Part shown: piece by piece, positions 1-8,033 of the stretch
Layout: each line of letters opens with the position of its first letter
How positions within the stretch are numbered: position 1 is the first letter of the stretch
From: Bdellovibrio sp047344985
GTDB taxonomy: Bacteria > Bdellovibrionota > Bdellovibrionia > Bdellovibrionales > Bdellovibrionaceae
Direction: 5' to 3'
DNA: 64,000 nucleotides
NCBI RefSeq assembly: GCF_047344985.1
Contig: NZ_CP178861.1
Coordinates: 1,302,001-1,366,000 of the forward strand
Made by a program: the position numbers and the translations under genes
The notes under the pieces: generated by a model
Databases searched by the model: none
What the model saw: only the letters and a program-made list of their open reading frames with translations
Told to the model about the DNA's origin: nothing

Positions 1-285
1 TCCGATCGTATCGGGATTATGAGCCACGGTCTTTTGGAGCAGGTGAGCTCGCCGCGGGAGATTTACGAAAATCCTGAAACGATTTTTGCGGCTCAGTTTA
101 TTGAATCGACAAGCTTGCTTAAAGGGGAGCTTATCGAAGTGAGTGAAGATCTGGCCACCATTCGTTTGGGAGATGGCAGTTTAATCAAAGGAAAAGTCAA
201 TATTCCGCCGGATCAAGTTGTACTCGGCATGAGTTTGGAAGCTTATGTACGGAAAGCCATGATGTTTGGAGAACGCGGGAAATGA
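1..285 (+). CDS. potA: PotA C-terminal end (polyamine ABC transporter ATPase), partial
   Basis: The gene enters from the left edge, so only the last 94 codons are present. The visible protein begins S-D-R-I-G-I-M, the segment just after the ATPase H-loop in PotA-type proteins, and continues with the typical SPREIYENPE motif. The rest is a beta-rich TOBE-like regulatory tail ending GERGK. PotA hydrolyses ATP at the inner membrane to drive spermidine/putrescine uptake through PotB and PotC. Its stop overlaps the potB start (ATGA), so the three genes are translationally coupled. No PotD-type binding-protein gene follows potC, so it must lie upstream or elsewhere. Substrate is inferred from family and gene order. 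Confidence 0.9.
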   Translation, partial: SDRIGIMSHGLLEQVSSPREIYENPETIFAAQFIESTSLLKGELIEVSEDLATIRLGDGSLIKGKVNIPPDQVVLGMSLEAYVRKAMMFGERGK

Positions 286-1109
286 GACTCCGCGATGTCT
301 TTCTTCTTCCGGCTCTTTTATGGTTTTTAGTTTTTATCCTCGCGCCTTTAATGATTGTTGTGGGCGTGAGCTTTGCCACTCGCGGAACCTATGGTGGCAT
401 TGAATGGCTTTTTGCTTTTGAAAACTACCTTCGCGCTTTTTCTGAAACCTATGCCGGTATTTTGTTTGAAAGTTTAAAGCTGGCGGCGCTGACGACCTTC
501 ATTTGTTTGGTGTTGGGAGTTTTGATTTCCTGGGCCATGGCGACGGCAGATTCTTCTGCTAGACGCTTGTATGTTTTGGCGATGGCTCTTCCTTTTTTAA
601 CTAATCTGGTGATTCGCGTTTACGCCATTCGTGTTTTTGTCGGTGTCGATGGCCCTCTGCAGGTTTTTTTGCAGTTCTTAGGTGTGCCATTTGATCCATT
701 TGCTCTGACTCAAAACAAGTTTCTTGTCTTGTATGGAATGGTGACGACTTATTTGCCATTCATGGTTTTGCCTCTTTATGGAGCTTTTGAAAAATTTGAT
801 TTTAATTTAGTTGAAGCGGCCCAAGATTTAGGCGCGGGCCCTTGGAAGATTTTATTTTCGGTGATTTTACCTAACTTAAAGAAGGCTCTTTGGAGTGGCG
901 CTTTATTGGTGTTTATTCCTTCTTTAGGTGAATACGTGATTCCTGATTTGTTGGGTGGCGCTAAGAATATGCTTTATGGAAATCTTATCACTGAACAATT
1001 TTTAAAATCCCGAGATTGGCCCTTTGGTTCAGCTCTTTCTGTTGTGATGATGGTGATCTTAGTAGGACTTGTTCTTGTGATGCACAGACGGCGCGGGAAG
1101 GTGTCATGA
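282..1109 (+). CDS. potB: Polyamine ABC transporter permease PotB
   Basis: A 275-residue inner-membrane permease with about six hydrophobic segments. The EAA loop that docks on the ATPase is visible near residues 179-200 (VEAAQDLGAGPWKIL). N-terminal MRLRDVFLLPALLWF is typical of PotB/PotH. The start overlaps the potA stop by four bases, and the potC start overlaps the end of this gene in the same way. Together with PotC it forms the channel for spermidine/putrescine import. Length and topology fit the family; substrate specificity is inferred from homology. Confidence 0.92.
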   Translation: MRLRDVFLLPALLWFLVFILAPLMIVVGVSFATRGTYGGIEWLFAFENYLRAFSETYAGILFESLKLAALTTFICLVLGVLISWAMATADSSARRLYVLAMALPFLTNLVIRVYAIRVFVGVDGPLQVFLQFLGVPFDPFALTQNKFLVLYGMVTTYLPFMVLPLYGAFEKFDFNLVEAAQDLGAGPWKILFSVILPNLKKALWSGALLVFIPSLGEYVIPDLLGGAKNMLYGNLITEQFLKSRDWPFGSALSVVMMVILVGLVLVMHRRRGKVS

Positions 1110-1945
1110 AGAACGAACGTTCTCGCCCTAACGCCCCTCTTGCGGCTCGTATCGTTTTATGGATGACGCTGTTATTTTTGTATTTGCCCATTGCCGTGAT
1201 GATTTTAGGTGCGGTCTTCGTTCGGGAAAATGAACAGATTCATGCGACTTTGAAATGGTTTGTGGAGGTTCTTAACGACGAAGCTTTAATGGGTGCGCTT
1301 CGGAATAGTTTCGTTGTCGGACTTTGTGCAAGTGTTCTCTCAACGGTGATCGGAACCGCTGGAGCATTGGGACTGCGCCACAATAAACGTGCGTGGACGT
1401 GGGCCGTGGAAGGTCTTTCCGTTGTCTCTTTGATTTTTCCTGAGATCGTTTTTGCACTGTCACTTCTTTCTTGGTTCTTTATTCTAAAAATGGAATTGGG
1501 ATTAACGACAGTCGTTCTCGCCCACGTGAGTTTTTCGGTGTCGTATGTGATGATGACCGTGAGCTCTCGCTTAGCGACCTTGGATGCTTCCTTTGAAGAC
1601 GCCGCTCGTGATCTGGGCGCGAATGAATGGCAGATTCAAAAAACGGTGGTGCTTCCGCTTTTAGCTCCAGCTATTTTGGGTGGTTTTATTTTAAGTTTTC
1701 TTCTTTCTTTTGATGATTTTCTCATCACGTATTTTGTGAATGGCGTGGGACAAGATACTTTGCCCGTAAAACTTTATACCGCGATGAAGTTGGGAGTCAG
1801 TCCTAAGCTCAATGCGCTTTCAAGCATGATGTTTTTAATGACTCTGTCAGCGTTGATTTTCTTCTTCCGTTCTTCAGCTTTCCGTGTTCTCTTTGAAGAG
1901 AATCGGGGGAAGAATGGATCAAGCGCAGAAGAAAAAAATCTTTAG
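1106..1945 (+). CDS. potC: Polyamine ABC transporter permease PotC
   Basis: A 279-residue permease. The ATG at 1106 is chosen because it overlaps the potB stop (ATGA) and gives a basic N-terminus (MKNERSRPN) before the first membrane segment; an in-frame ATG at 1016 would lie deep inside potB. Six hydrophobic helices and an EAA loop (EDAARDLGANEWQI) are visible, plus the PotC-like SFDDFLITYFV stretch. It pairs with PotB in the inner membrane. The 3' end overlaps the next gene, an MFS transporter, by 32 bases. Confidence 0.92.
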   Translation: MKNERSRPNAPLAARIVLWMTLLFLYLPIAVMILGAVFVRENEQIHATLKWFVEVLNDEALMGALRNSFVVGLCASVLSTVIGTAGALGLRHNKRAWTWAVEGLSVVSLIFPEIVFALSLLSWFFILKMELGLTTVVLAHVSFSVSYVMMTVSSRLATLDASFEDAARDLGANEWQIQKTVVLPLLAPAILGGFILSFLLSFDDFLITYFVNGVGQDTLPVKLYTAMKLGVSPKLNALSSMMFLMTLSALIFFFRSSAFRVLFEENRGKNGSSAEEKNL

Positions 1946-3173
1946 TTGGGCGTTGTACGACTGGGCAAACAGTGCTTACTCCACAACGGTCATGGCCGGA
2001 TTCTTTCCCATCTTTTTTAAAAAATATTGGAGTGACGGGGCGGATGCGATCGTCACAACCGCTCGTCTGGGAACGGTGATTTCCATTTCAAGTTTAATCA
2101 TTGCTCTTCTTAGTCCGACCTTAGGAGTCGTTGCTGACTTAAAAGGTTTTAAAAAACTTTTTTGTCTTCTGTTCACTTTTGTCGGTGTTGTGGCCTGTGC
2201 GTGGATGGGATTTATTCCGATGGGTGACTGGTGGGCCGCGATGCTTGCTTATGGAATTGCGATGATGGCGTTTAACGCGAGCAGCGTGTTTTACGACTCG
2301 CTTCTTCCTTATGTCGCAGACGGGGCACAAATGGATTATGCCTCTTCGTTGGGATATTCACTGGGATATCTTGGCGGCGGTGTTTTATTTTTGATCAATG
2401 TGTTGATGTATCTCTTCCCGGCGTTCTTTGGTCTTGCAGATGGCGTGATCGCTATCAAAATTTCATTTGTGATGGTGGCCGTGTGGTGGATGGGATTCTC
2501 GTTGCCTCTGGCGAGAAATGTTCCGGAACCGCACGTACAGGCCAACAATCACAACATCATAAGGCTCACTCTAGAAAGTCTTCGCACCTTAAAGAGAACT
2601 CTCAAGGCCCTTTTGCTTGAGAGAAATCTTTTGATTTTCATGATCGCGTACTGGCTTTATATCGACGGCGTGTACACGGTGATGACAATGGCTGTGGATT
2701 ATGGAATCGCCATCGGCTTTGAAGCAAAAGACTTAATTGCGGCTCTTTTAATCACCCAGTTCATTGGTTTTCCTTGCGCTTATTATTTTGGAACCGTGAC
2801 GAAAAAATGGGGAACAAAAGCGCCGATTCTTCTTTGCATTGTCATGTATGCAATCACGGTCATCCTGGCGACAAGAATGTCTCAAGCATGGCATTTTTAT
2901 TTATTGGCCACTGTGATCGGTATGTTCCAAGGTGGTGTTCAATCTTTAAGTCGTTCTATGTTTGGTCGAATGATTCGTAAGGAAGAAAGTGGCGAGTACT
3001 TTGGATTGTTCAACCTGGTAGGGCGTTTTGCTTCGATCTTAGGTCCCATGGTGGTCGCTGTAGGAGTGACGGTCACCGGCGACTCTCGTCTAGGCATGAT
3101 GGGTTTACTGATCTTGTTTGTCAGCGGGGGTCTGATGTTAGCTCTTGTTAAGGAGCCTGCTGTTCACTCGTGA
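1914..3173 (+). CDS. MFS transporter, UMF1 (Atg22-like) family
   Basis: A 419-residue, roughly 12-helix major facilitator. The N-terminal signature FSWALYDWANSAYST is diagnostic of the UMF1 family, related to eukaryotic Atg22 vacuolar effluxers. The ATG at 1914 is preferred because a GGGGGAAG ribosome site lies just upstream. It overlaps potC by 32 bases and so belongs to the same transcript. The family is thought to export small molecules, amino acids in the yeast relative; coupling to polyamine uptake here is inference only. It ends convergently with a small gene on the other strand. Confidence 0.85.
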   Translation: MDQAQKKKIFSWALYDWANSAYSTTVMAGFFPIFFKKYWSDGADAIVTTARLGTVISISSLIIALLSPTLGVVADLKGFKKLFCLLFTFVGVVACAWMGFIPMGDWWAAMLAYGIAMMAFNASSVFYDSLLPYVADGAQMDYASSLGYSLGYLGGGVLFLINVLMYLFPAFFGLADGVIAIKISFVMVAVWWMGFSLPLARNVPEPHVQANNHNIIRLTLESLRTLKRTLKALLLERNLLIFMIAYWLYIDGVYTVMTMAVDYGIAIGFEAKDLIAALLITQFIGFPCAYYFGTVTKKWGTKAPILLCIVMYAITVILATRMSQAWHFYLLATVIGMFQGGVQSLSRSMFGRMIRKEESGEYFGLFNLVGRFASILGPMVVAVGVTVTGDSRLGMMGLLILFVSGGLMLALVKEPAVHS

Positions 3174-3325
3174 TGAGGATTTGAGGGATCTTCTTGTTGT
3201 TCAGCGATGATCTGTTTGGCTTTTTTGCCCGTGATTCCCATCCACTCTGGTAAGAACACAGCAATCGCCACAAAGACCATTGTTACAACGATAAAAAAGA
3301 TGCCCATAGCGATGACGATGCTCAT
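3164..3325 (-). CDS. Small single-pass membrane protein, unknown function
   Basis: A 53-residue protein starting MSIVIAMGIFFIVVT, with one hydrophobic helix (residues 2-25) and a short charged cytoplasmic tail rich in K, E and Q. The ATG at 3325 has a GGAGG site 4 bases upstream, which decides it over a longer start at 3382. It overlaps the last 10 bases of the opposing MFS gene. I do not recognise a family. Confidence 0.65.
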   Translation of the reverse strand: MSIVIAMGIFFIVVTMVFVAIAVFLPEWMGITGKKAKQIIAEQQEDPSNPHHE

Positions 3326-3429
3326 GAATCCTCCAAAAGAGTGTATCTTTTCTAGTATAAATGGGCTCAAAAGGGAATGCAAAATTTAGTATTGGACTTT
3401 GAACAGGGAAAACGACATAACCCTCCGAT

Positions 3430-4020
3430 ATGACTTACAATCCTCGCGATCATTATTTTAGAAAAGCCAAGCAAGAAAACTTTGCCGCGCGCTCTGTTTT
3501 TAAACTCGAAGAGATCGACAAAAAGTACAAACTCTTTAAACCGGGGCAAACAGTTTTGGATTTAGGAGCTTCTCCCGGCTCGTGGTCACAGTATGCTTCA
3601 AAGAGTGTGGGAGATAAAGGTCGCGTGCTTGGCGTTGATCTTAGTCCCGTGACAGTGAAGCTTAATAACGCCGTTTTTATTCAAGCCGATTTACGTGATT
3701 TGAATCTGGAAGACATCTTTAAAGAACATGGCTTTGTGCCGCCTTTTGATCTTGTTCTTTCTGATATGGCCCCAAAGACCACCGGCATTCGTATGACAGA
3801 TCAAGCACGCTCGATGGAGCTTTGTGAGTTGGCGTTGGATGTGGCTCGCCGTTTTCTAAAAAAGGACGGCCACTTTGTTTGCAAACTGTTTCACAGCGAT
3901 GATTTTTCAAAACTTCGCGATGAGATTAAAAAGACATTCCATAAATGTGAGGCTGTAAAACCAGACTCAACACGTAAAATTTCCAAAGAAATCTTCCTCG
4001 TCGGCATCGGAAAAAAATGA
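3430..4020 (+). CDS. rlmE: 23S rRNA (uridine-2'-O) methyltransferase RlmE (FtsJ/RrmJ)
   Basis: A 196-residue SAM-dependent enzyme of the size of E. coli RlmE. SAM motif I is LDLGASPGSWSQYA at residues 43-56. The K-D-K-E catalytic tetrad can be placed: Lys in ARSVFKL, Asp in SDMAPKTTG, Lys in FVCKLFH and Glu in SKEIFLVG. In E. coli it methylates U2552 of 23S rRNA in the large subunit. Its stop overlaps the start of a pseudouridine synthase (ATGA), giving a two-gene rRNA/tRNA modification operon. Confidence 0.94.
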   Translation: MTYNPRDHYFRKAKQENFAARSVFKLEEIDKKYKLFKPGQTVLDLGASPGSWSQYASKSVGDKGRVLGVDLSPVTVKLNNAVFIQADLRDLNLEDIFKEHGFVPPFDLVLSDMAPKTTGIRMTDQARSMELCELALDVARRFLKKDGHFVCKLFHSDDFSKLRDEIKKTFHKCEAVKPDSTRKISKEIFLVGIGKK

Positions 4021-4700
4021 TTCGTATTATTTTTCAGAACGATTTTTTCGTCATCTGTGACAAAGAAAGTGGTGTGCTTTCGACACCGAGTCGTCATGAA
4101 GAAAACGATAAGCGGTGTTGTTTAGGCACTGCTTTGCAAGATTCTTTAAAGCAGCAAATCTATCCGATTCACCGTTTGGACTTCGAAGTTTCAGGTCTAG
4201 TGATGTATGCAAAGACGCCTGAAGCTCATCGCAAAGCCAATGCTTGGTTTGAACACAAACAAGTTCAAAAAACTTACAGAGCACTGACAACGGCGCAAGA
4301 TTATTCCCACATTCCCGCCAATGTTCCTAACCAAAAAATGGCGATTTCACTTACACAGCCGGGTTTAAAATTTGAATGGAAATCGCGCATTCTCCGAGGG
4401 AAAAAGCGCGCTTACGAGAGTGCGCAAGGTAAAGACAGTTTAACTCTTGCAGATTACTTAGGAGTGAATGAACAGGGATATTTGATGTGGGATCTACAGC
4501 CTGTCACGGGTCGTTCACACCAACTGCGTTTTGATCTCAGTCGTCATGGTTTTCCCATTCTTGGTGATAAACTGTATGGATCAAAAGTTGATTGGGGAGT
4601 GGATCGGATCGCACTTCGTGCTTATAAAATTGATTTTTCCAGTGCGCCTGGAGCAGCAGCTTTAGGACTTCCAAGTGATGTCACTTTGACATCACTTTAG
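4017..4700 (+). CDS. RluA-family pseudouridine synthase
   Basis: A 227-residue enzyme converting uridine to pseudouridine in rRNA or tRNA. The catalytic loop HRLDFEVSGLVMYAK at residues 52-66 carries the Asp (residue 55). The later motif PVTGRSHQLRFDLSRHG, followed by ILGDKLYG, is typical of the RluA/RsuA fold. There is no N-terminal S4 RNA-binding domain, so it is a short single-domain member (TruC- or RluA-like). It is translationally coupled to rlmE. The exact RNA target cannot be read from sequence. Confidence 0.88.
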   Translation: MIRIIFQNDFFVICDKESGVLSTPSRHEENDKRCCLGTALQDSLKQQIYPIHRLDFEVSGLVMYAKTPEAHRKANAWFEHKQVQKTYRALTTAQDYSHIPANVPNQKMAISLTQPGLKFEWKSRILRGKKRAYESAQGKDSLTLADYLGVNEQGYLMWDLQPVTGRSHQLRFDLSRHGFPILGDKLYGSKVDWGVDRIALRAYKIDFSSAPGAAALGLPSDVTLTSL

Positions 4701-4759
4701 TGCGAAAAAATATTTTTCGAAAATTTTCTTTCATCGTTTTTGAGCCTCGCAAAATGTCA

Positions 4760-4777
4760 TGTATGAGAGCGCATACA
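4760..4777. promoter_or_regulatory. Candidate MarR operator palindrome
   Basis: TGTATG and CATACA form perfect 6-base arms around a 6-base spacer (agagcg), 45-62 bases upstream of the MarR-family start. MarR dimers usually bind 16-20 bp palindromes overlapping their own promoter, so autoregulation is likely. No binding data are available. Confidence 0.45.
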
Positions 4778-4821
4778 AAAATAAAGTTGCGTGATTTGGT
4801 TTCATCGTTCTAAATGAAGAA

Positions 4822-5307
4822 ATGAACAGAGATTCGTTTTCACAATATCGTTCAGAGGTGAGTGAAGTTATGGACTACATTCGCCATATCTTCAAAGCTC
4901 TTCGTGTTTCATCAAGTCAGTTTGAGAAAGAATTGGGTCTTAGTGCCGCTCAGATTTTCGTTCTGAAAAAGCTCAAAGAAGAACCGGGTCTTTCGATAAA
5001 CGATCTGGCTTTAAGAACAACGACACATCAAAGCTCCGTATCTGTTGTCGTAAAAAAATTAGAAGAGCAAGGCTTAGTGTCGCGTGCGATCTCTAAAGAA
5101 GATTCACGCCGTGTCGTTGTGTCCCTCACCCAGGACGGGGAGCGCAAGCTGAGTGAGATCCCTCGTACGGTGCAGGAGCAGATGATTGATTCTCTTCAGA
5201 AAATGAATCCAGAAAAAACGGCGACACTGGCGATGTTGATGAAAGAGTTCGTCAATCAGGCGGGCATTGTAGAAAATGCCGCAGCTCCGATGATGGAAAA
5301 TAAATAA
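4822..5307 (+). CDS. MarR-family transcriptional regulator
   Basis: A 161-residue winged-helix dimer regulator. Helices of the dimer interface flank a DNA-binding core: LSAAQIFVLKKLKEEPGLSI, then LALRTTTHQSSVSVVVKKLEEQGLV (recognition helix), then the wing with DSRRVVVSLTQDG. It lies alone between convergent and co-directional neighbours, with a palindrome 45 bases upstream. MarR proteins typically repress themselves and a nearby gene and are released by phenolics or oxidants; no ligand or target can be named here. It ends flush against the HD gene on the opposite strand. Confidence 0.88.
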   Translation: MNRDSFSQYRSEVSEVMDYIRHIFKALRVSSSQFEKELGLSAAQIFVLKKLKEEPGLSINDLALRTTTHQSSVSVVVKKLEEQGLVSRAISKEDSRRVVVSLTQDGERKLSEIPRTVQEQMIDSLQKMNPEKTATLAMLMKEFVNQAGIVENAAAPMMENK

Positions 5308-5967
5308 TCAAATTTCTCTTTTGATTTGATCTAAGTAGGTTTTGATGAAGGCGACACGATGTTCGCCTTCTTTTTTTGCCGTCTCCGTATTGAGATGATC
5401 CACCAATTTAAAAATTTTCTGATAGAAGTGATCAATGCCAAAACTTTTATCATCCAGATTTCGTGATTCTGCCCACGGATCTTCTTCTGCATAAAACGGA
5501 CGGCTCATCAAAGTTGACGTCGCAAAACAGCGGGCAATGCCAATCGCACCAAGACTGTCCAAGCGATCCGCATCTTGCACGATCTTCGCTTCGAGCGTTT
5601 GTGGCTTGATGTTCGCACTGTAACTGTGAGCTTCAATCGCGTGACGAATGCCTTCAAAATATTTTTCGGGATAACCGACAGACTTTAGATACTCAATCGC
5701 CGCTTCTGCTGAAAGTTGAGAAGCATAAGGACGGCGCGGATCTCCCTTTGGAACATTGATGTAGTCATGAAAGAACGCCGCAGGCATCACGATATTCCAA
5801 TCGCCATGTTCAGCCATGCACAGGTTTTTTGCTGTGCTAACGACGCGCTGGATGTGCAGATAATCATGGGCGGGATCCGAGTGTGGATACAGCACACGGG
5901 CTTTATTGCTAAAAAGCTCGTACCATTTTTTCTCTTCGGTGTGAGGGACGTTTTTGGTTTTTTCCAT
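5308..5967 (-). CDS. HD-domain metal-dependent phosphohydrolase
   Basis: A 219-residue HD-superfamily protein. Metal ligands are visible: His34-Asp35 region (DPAHDYLHI), the HD doublet at residues 67-68 (FFHDY) and the distal Asp in QDADRLDSLGAIG (around 132-134). It resembles E. coli YedJ-like small HD hydrolases, which act on nucleotides or other phosphate esters. The substrate is unknown. The stop codon directly abuts the stop of the convergent marR gene. The VOC-family gene upstream may be in the same transcript. Confidence 0.85.
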   Translation of the reverse strand: MEKTKNVPHTEEKKWYELFSNKARVLYPHSDPAHDYLHIQRVVSTAKNLCMAEHGDWNIVMPAAFFHDYINVPKGDPRRPYASQLSAEAAIEYLKSVGYPEKYFEGIRHAIEAHSYSANIKPQTLEAKIVQDADRLDSLGAIGIARCFATSTLMSRPFYAEEDPWAESRNLDDKSFGIDHFYQKIFKLVDHLNTETAKKEGEHRVAFIKTYLDQIKREI

Positions 5968-5985
5968 GACGTTATTTTAGGCTTA

Positions 5986-6327
5986 CTATTCAGGCTCTGG
6001 CAAATTGATCAAAGACTCTCTGCCGGGAGCTTCCCAGAGTTCAATTTTATTGCCTTCTGGATCGTAAATCCACGCAAAGCGTCCATCCTCACTCACTTCG
6101 AGGTGGTCTTCAATGCGGACACCCTTGTCGGCCAATCGCGAAATCAATTCTGCAAGGTCTTTGACTTGAAAATTGAGATCGTTCGGTGGATTGGAAGGCG
6201 TGAAGCGACGGGTGTTATAAGGCGAAACATTAGGCACAACGAAAACGCCTTCTTTATTTAAGGTGAGTCCTAAATTGTCTTTATACCAACGATACAGCTT
6301 TTCGGGGTCTTTCGCTTTTAGTTCCAT
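5986..6327 (-). CDS. VOC (glyoxalase/bleomycin-resistance fold) protein
   Basis: A 113-residue protein with the paired beta-alpha-beta modules of the vicinal oxygen chelate fold: KDPEKLYRWYKDNLGL at the start and FAWIYDPEGNKIELWEAP at the end. The final Glu in NKIELWE is a usual metal ligand position. It begins a few residues later than typical members, and an in-frame stop lies just upstream, so the first strand is short. Function (dioxygenase, lyase or binding protein) cannot be told from sequence. Confidence 0.82.
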   Translation of the reverse strand: MELKAKDPEKLYRWYKDNLGLTLNKEGVFVVPNVSPYNTRRFTPSNPPNDLNFQVKDLAELISRLADKGVRIEDHLEVSEDGRFAWIYDPEGNKIELWEAPGRESLINLPEPE

Positions 6328-6363
6328 AACCTAGTGTGCCCCGAGGTTAAAAATCCGCGCAAG

Positions 6364-6864
6364 TTATTTGCTGGCAGGCTGACGAAGAACCTTGCACCAA
6401 TCAAGGTGTTGCTTTGTTCCACCATCATAGGAATAAGCAAGATTGTTCTTTAGCAAAATGTCTTTAAGAGAGCGTCCGTCCACCATGACATCAGCAAGGA
6501 TGCGGAAATATTTATCACGCTGTACGTTGTGCAGCTCTACAGTTTTGGCATTTTTCAAAGTCGTGGCGACAAGATTTCTGGCAATGCGACCCGCTTCTTT
6601 TTCACAACGATTCTTGGTCTTTACTTCCGGCGTATCAATTCCATAAACACGCACAGAAATATTTTTTCCAATCAAAGCCGGAACATCAGGAATATTGACC
6701 GTCAGAGTGTCACCATCATAATTCTTTAAAACTTTCACGCAGCGAAAAGTCGTATCATCGTGAACGCAATTCGTAGACGAGGATTCAGTGCGAGCTTGGG
6801 TGCTTTCGGTGCACGCTGTGAAAAGAAAAACCAAAGGAAGAATAAAACGCAGGTGTTGATTCAT
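6364..6864 (-). CDS. Lipoprotein staphylococcal-nuclease-like (SNase) protein
   Basis: A 166-residue protein with a lipoprotein signal (lipobox LFTAC, Cys18), so probably membrane anchored in the periplasm or outer membrane. The SNase fold is shown by NYDGDTLTVNI, RVYGIDTPE (catalytic Arg and Glu) and DKYFRILADV, where YFR replaces the more common YGR around the second catalytic Arg. SNases cleave DNA or RNA with calcium. A role in breaking down prey nucleic acid is plausible but is inference. Confidence 0.87.
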   Translation of the reverse strand: MNQHLRFILPLVFLFTACTESTQARTESSSTNCVHDDTTFRCVKVLKNYDGDTLTVNIPDVPALIGKNISVRVYGIDTPEVKTKNRCEKEAGRIARNLVATTLKNAKTVELHNVQRDKYFRILADVMVDGRSLKDILLKNNLAYSYDGGTKQHLDWCKVLRQPASK

Positions 6865-6896
6865 GCGTTTATTTTAGATTGTCCTTTGGCATATTG

Positions 6897-6924
6897 GCAA
6901 AGGGCTTCCGAAGAAGCCCTTTGC
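6897..6924 (-). terminator. Strong hairpin after the subtilase gene
   Basis: A perfect 12-bp stem starting just beyond the stop of the protease gene. On the minus-strand transcript the loop is UUCG closed by C-G, an ultrastable tetraloop. No clear U-run follows, so it may be a weak terminator or a 3'-end stabiliser. Confidence 0.6.
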
Positions 6925-6930
6925 GTCAAT

Positions 6931-7854
6931 CTAAGGGGAGAAGTTGAAAGAAGCCTGAAGACTTGAAATGCGAGACTGCGAACGTATTTTCTTGGATAGC
7001 ATGCTGTCTTTGACGGCATTTTTCTCTAAGAACTTTTTAATATCCTCGGGCTTCCACGATTTATCCGACTGAATCATTAAGGAAGCTGCAAGTCCGCTCA
7101 CCCAGGCGGTGGCTTGTGAGGTGCCTGTCATATATCCGTAGCGTCCACCAGGGAGAGCTGAAAGAATATGGTTACCAGGGGCCACAATGTCGACGGACTT
7201 CGCACCGTAGTTGCTGCTCGCAAGAAGGCGTTTGCGTGCATCCATCGCTGCGACAGAAATAATATTGCTCAATCGGTAGCCCGCTGGATAGTAGCCGACG
7301 CGGTCGGTATTGCGCCCTTCATTTCCCGCCGCTGCAACAAAAAGAATTCCCTGTCTTTGTGCATCGCGGATAGCAGCTTCCTCCAGCGGGCTTCGTACGT
7401 CGCCACCACCTGAGTAGTTAATAATATCGGCCTTCATTTTCGTCGCATAACGAATGGCCTTCACTGTATTTAAGAGATTGTCGTCCCCTGACTTCTCTGG
7501 ATCGTAATATTTTAAAATCATAAACTTCACACGATGAGACTTGGCCTTTTGCAGAATGATGCCCGCGATGTGAGTGCCATGTCCGTGGTTGTCGGAAATG
7601 TCATTATTATTAGAAACAAAATTCCATCCATGGAGGTCTTCGGCATATCCATTGCCATCATTATCTAAAGCATTTTCTTTTTCCTTGGGATTCACCCAAA
7701 GATGTTTTTTTATCAAAGGATGATTCACATCAACGCCCGTATCGATGATCGCGACAACGATGTCGCGAGTTTCCTGTGCGAATGAAGTCACAGGAGAAAG
7801 AGTTGTTAGTAAAAGAGGAAATAATATTTTGGGATGTAGTGCTCTTGTCTTCAT
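6931..7854 (-). CDS. Secreted subtilisin-like serine protease (S8)
   Basis: A 307-residue secreted protease with a signal peptide ending near SFA-Q (residue 26). The catalytic triad is Asp38 (AIIDTGVD), His92 (NHGHGTHIAG) and Ser246 (GTSQATAWVSG); the usual Pro after the Ser motif is replaced by Ala-Trp. There is no propeptide domain of usual size, so it is a compact form. The ATG at 7854 is chosen over a TTG at 7872; neither has a clear ribosome site. Likely digests protein outside the cytoplasm, plausibly during prey consumption. Confidence 0.88.
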   Translation of the reverse strand: MKTRALHPKILFPLLLTTLSPVTSFAQETRDIVVAIIDTGVDVNHPLIKKHLWVNPKEKENALDNDGNGYAEDLHGWNFVSNNNDISDNHGHGTHIAGIILQKAKSHRVKFMILKYYDPEKSGDDNLLNTVKAIRYATKMKADIINYSGGGDVRSPLEEAAIRDAQRQGILFVAAAGNEGRNTDRVGYYPAGYRLSNIISVAAMDARKRLLASSNYGAKSVDIVAPGNHILSALPGGRYGYMTGTSQATAWVSGLAASLMIQSDKSWKPEDIKKFLEKNAVKDSMLSKKIRSQSRISSLQASFNFSP

Positions 7855-7951
7855 GACAAAGACACAAAGCAAGGGGAGGGCCAGGGTCGCAGCAAGTTTA
7901 AAACGAATTCGGCCGGAAAATCGCTGCGAGTGTTCAGAAATCTCTAAACAT

Positions 7952-7982
7952 AAAAAAAGCCCGAACGAATGTTCAGGCTTTT
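7952..7982 (-). terminator. Rho-independent terminator of the GGDEF gene
   Basis: A stem of AGCCcGAAC with GTTCaGGCT (one mismatch) around a GAAT loop, with seven A on the plus strand to the left, read as a U-run on the minus strand. It lies about 50 bases past the diguanylate cyclase stop. Confidence 0.7.
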
Positions 7983-8033
7983 CTGGTCACTAAAACTTCA
8001 TTTACGAGTGTCTAAACTTTTGACACTTTCCCT

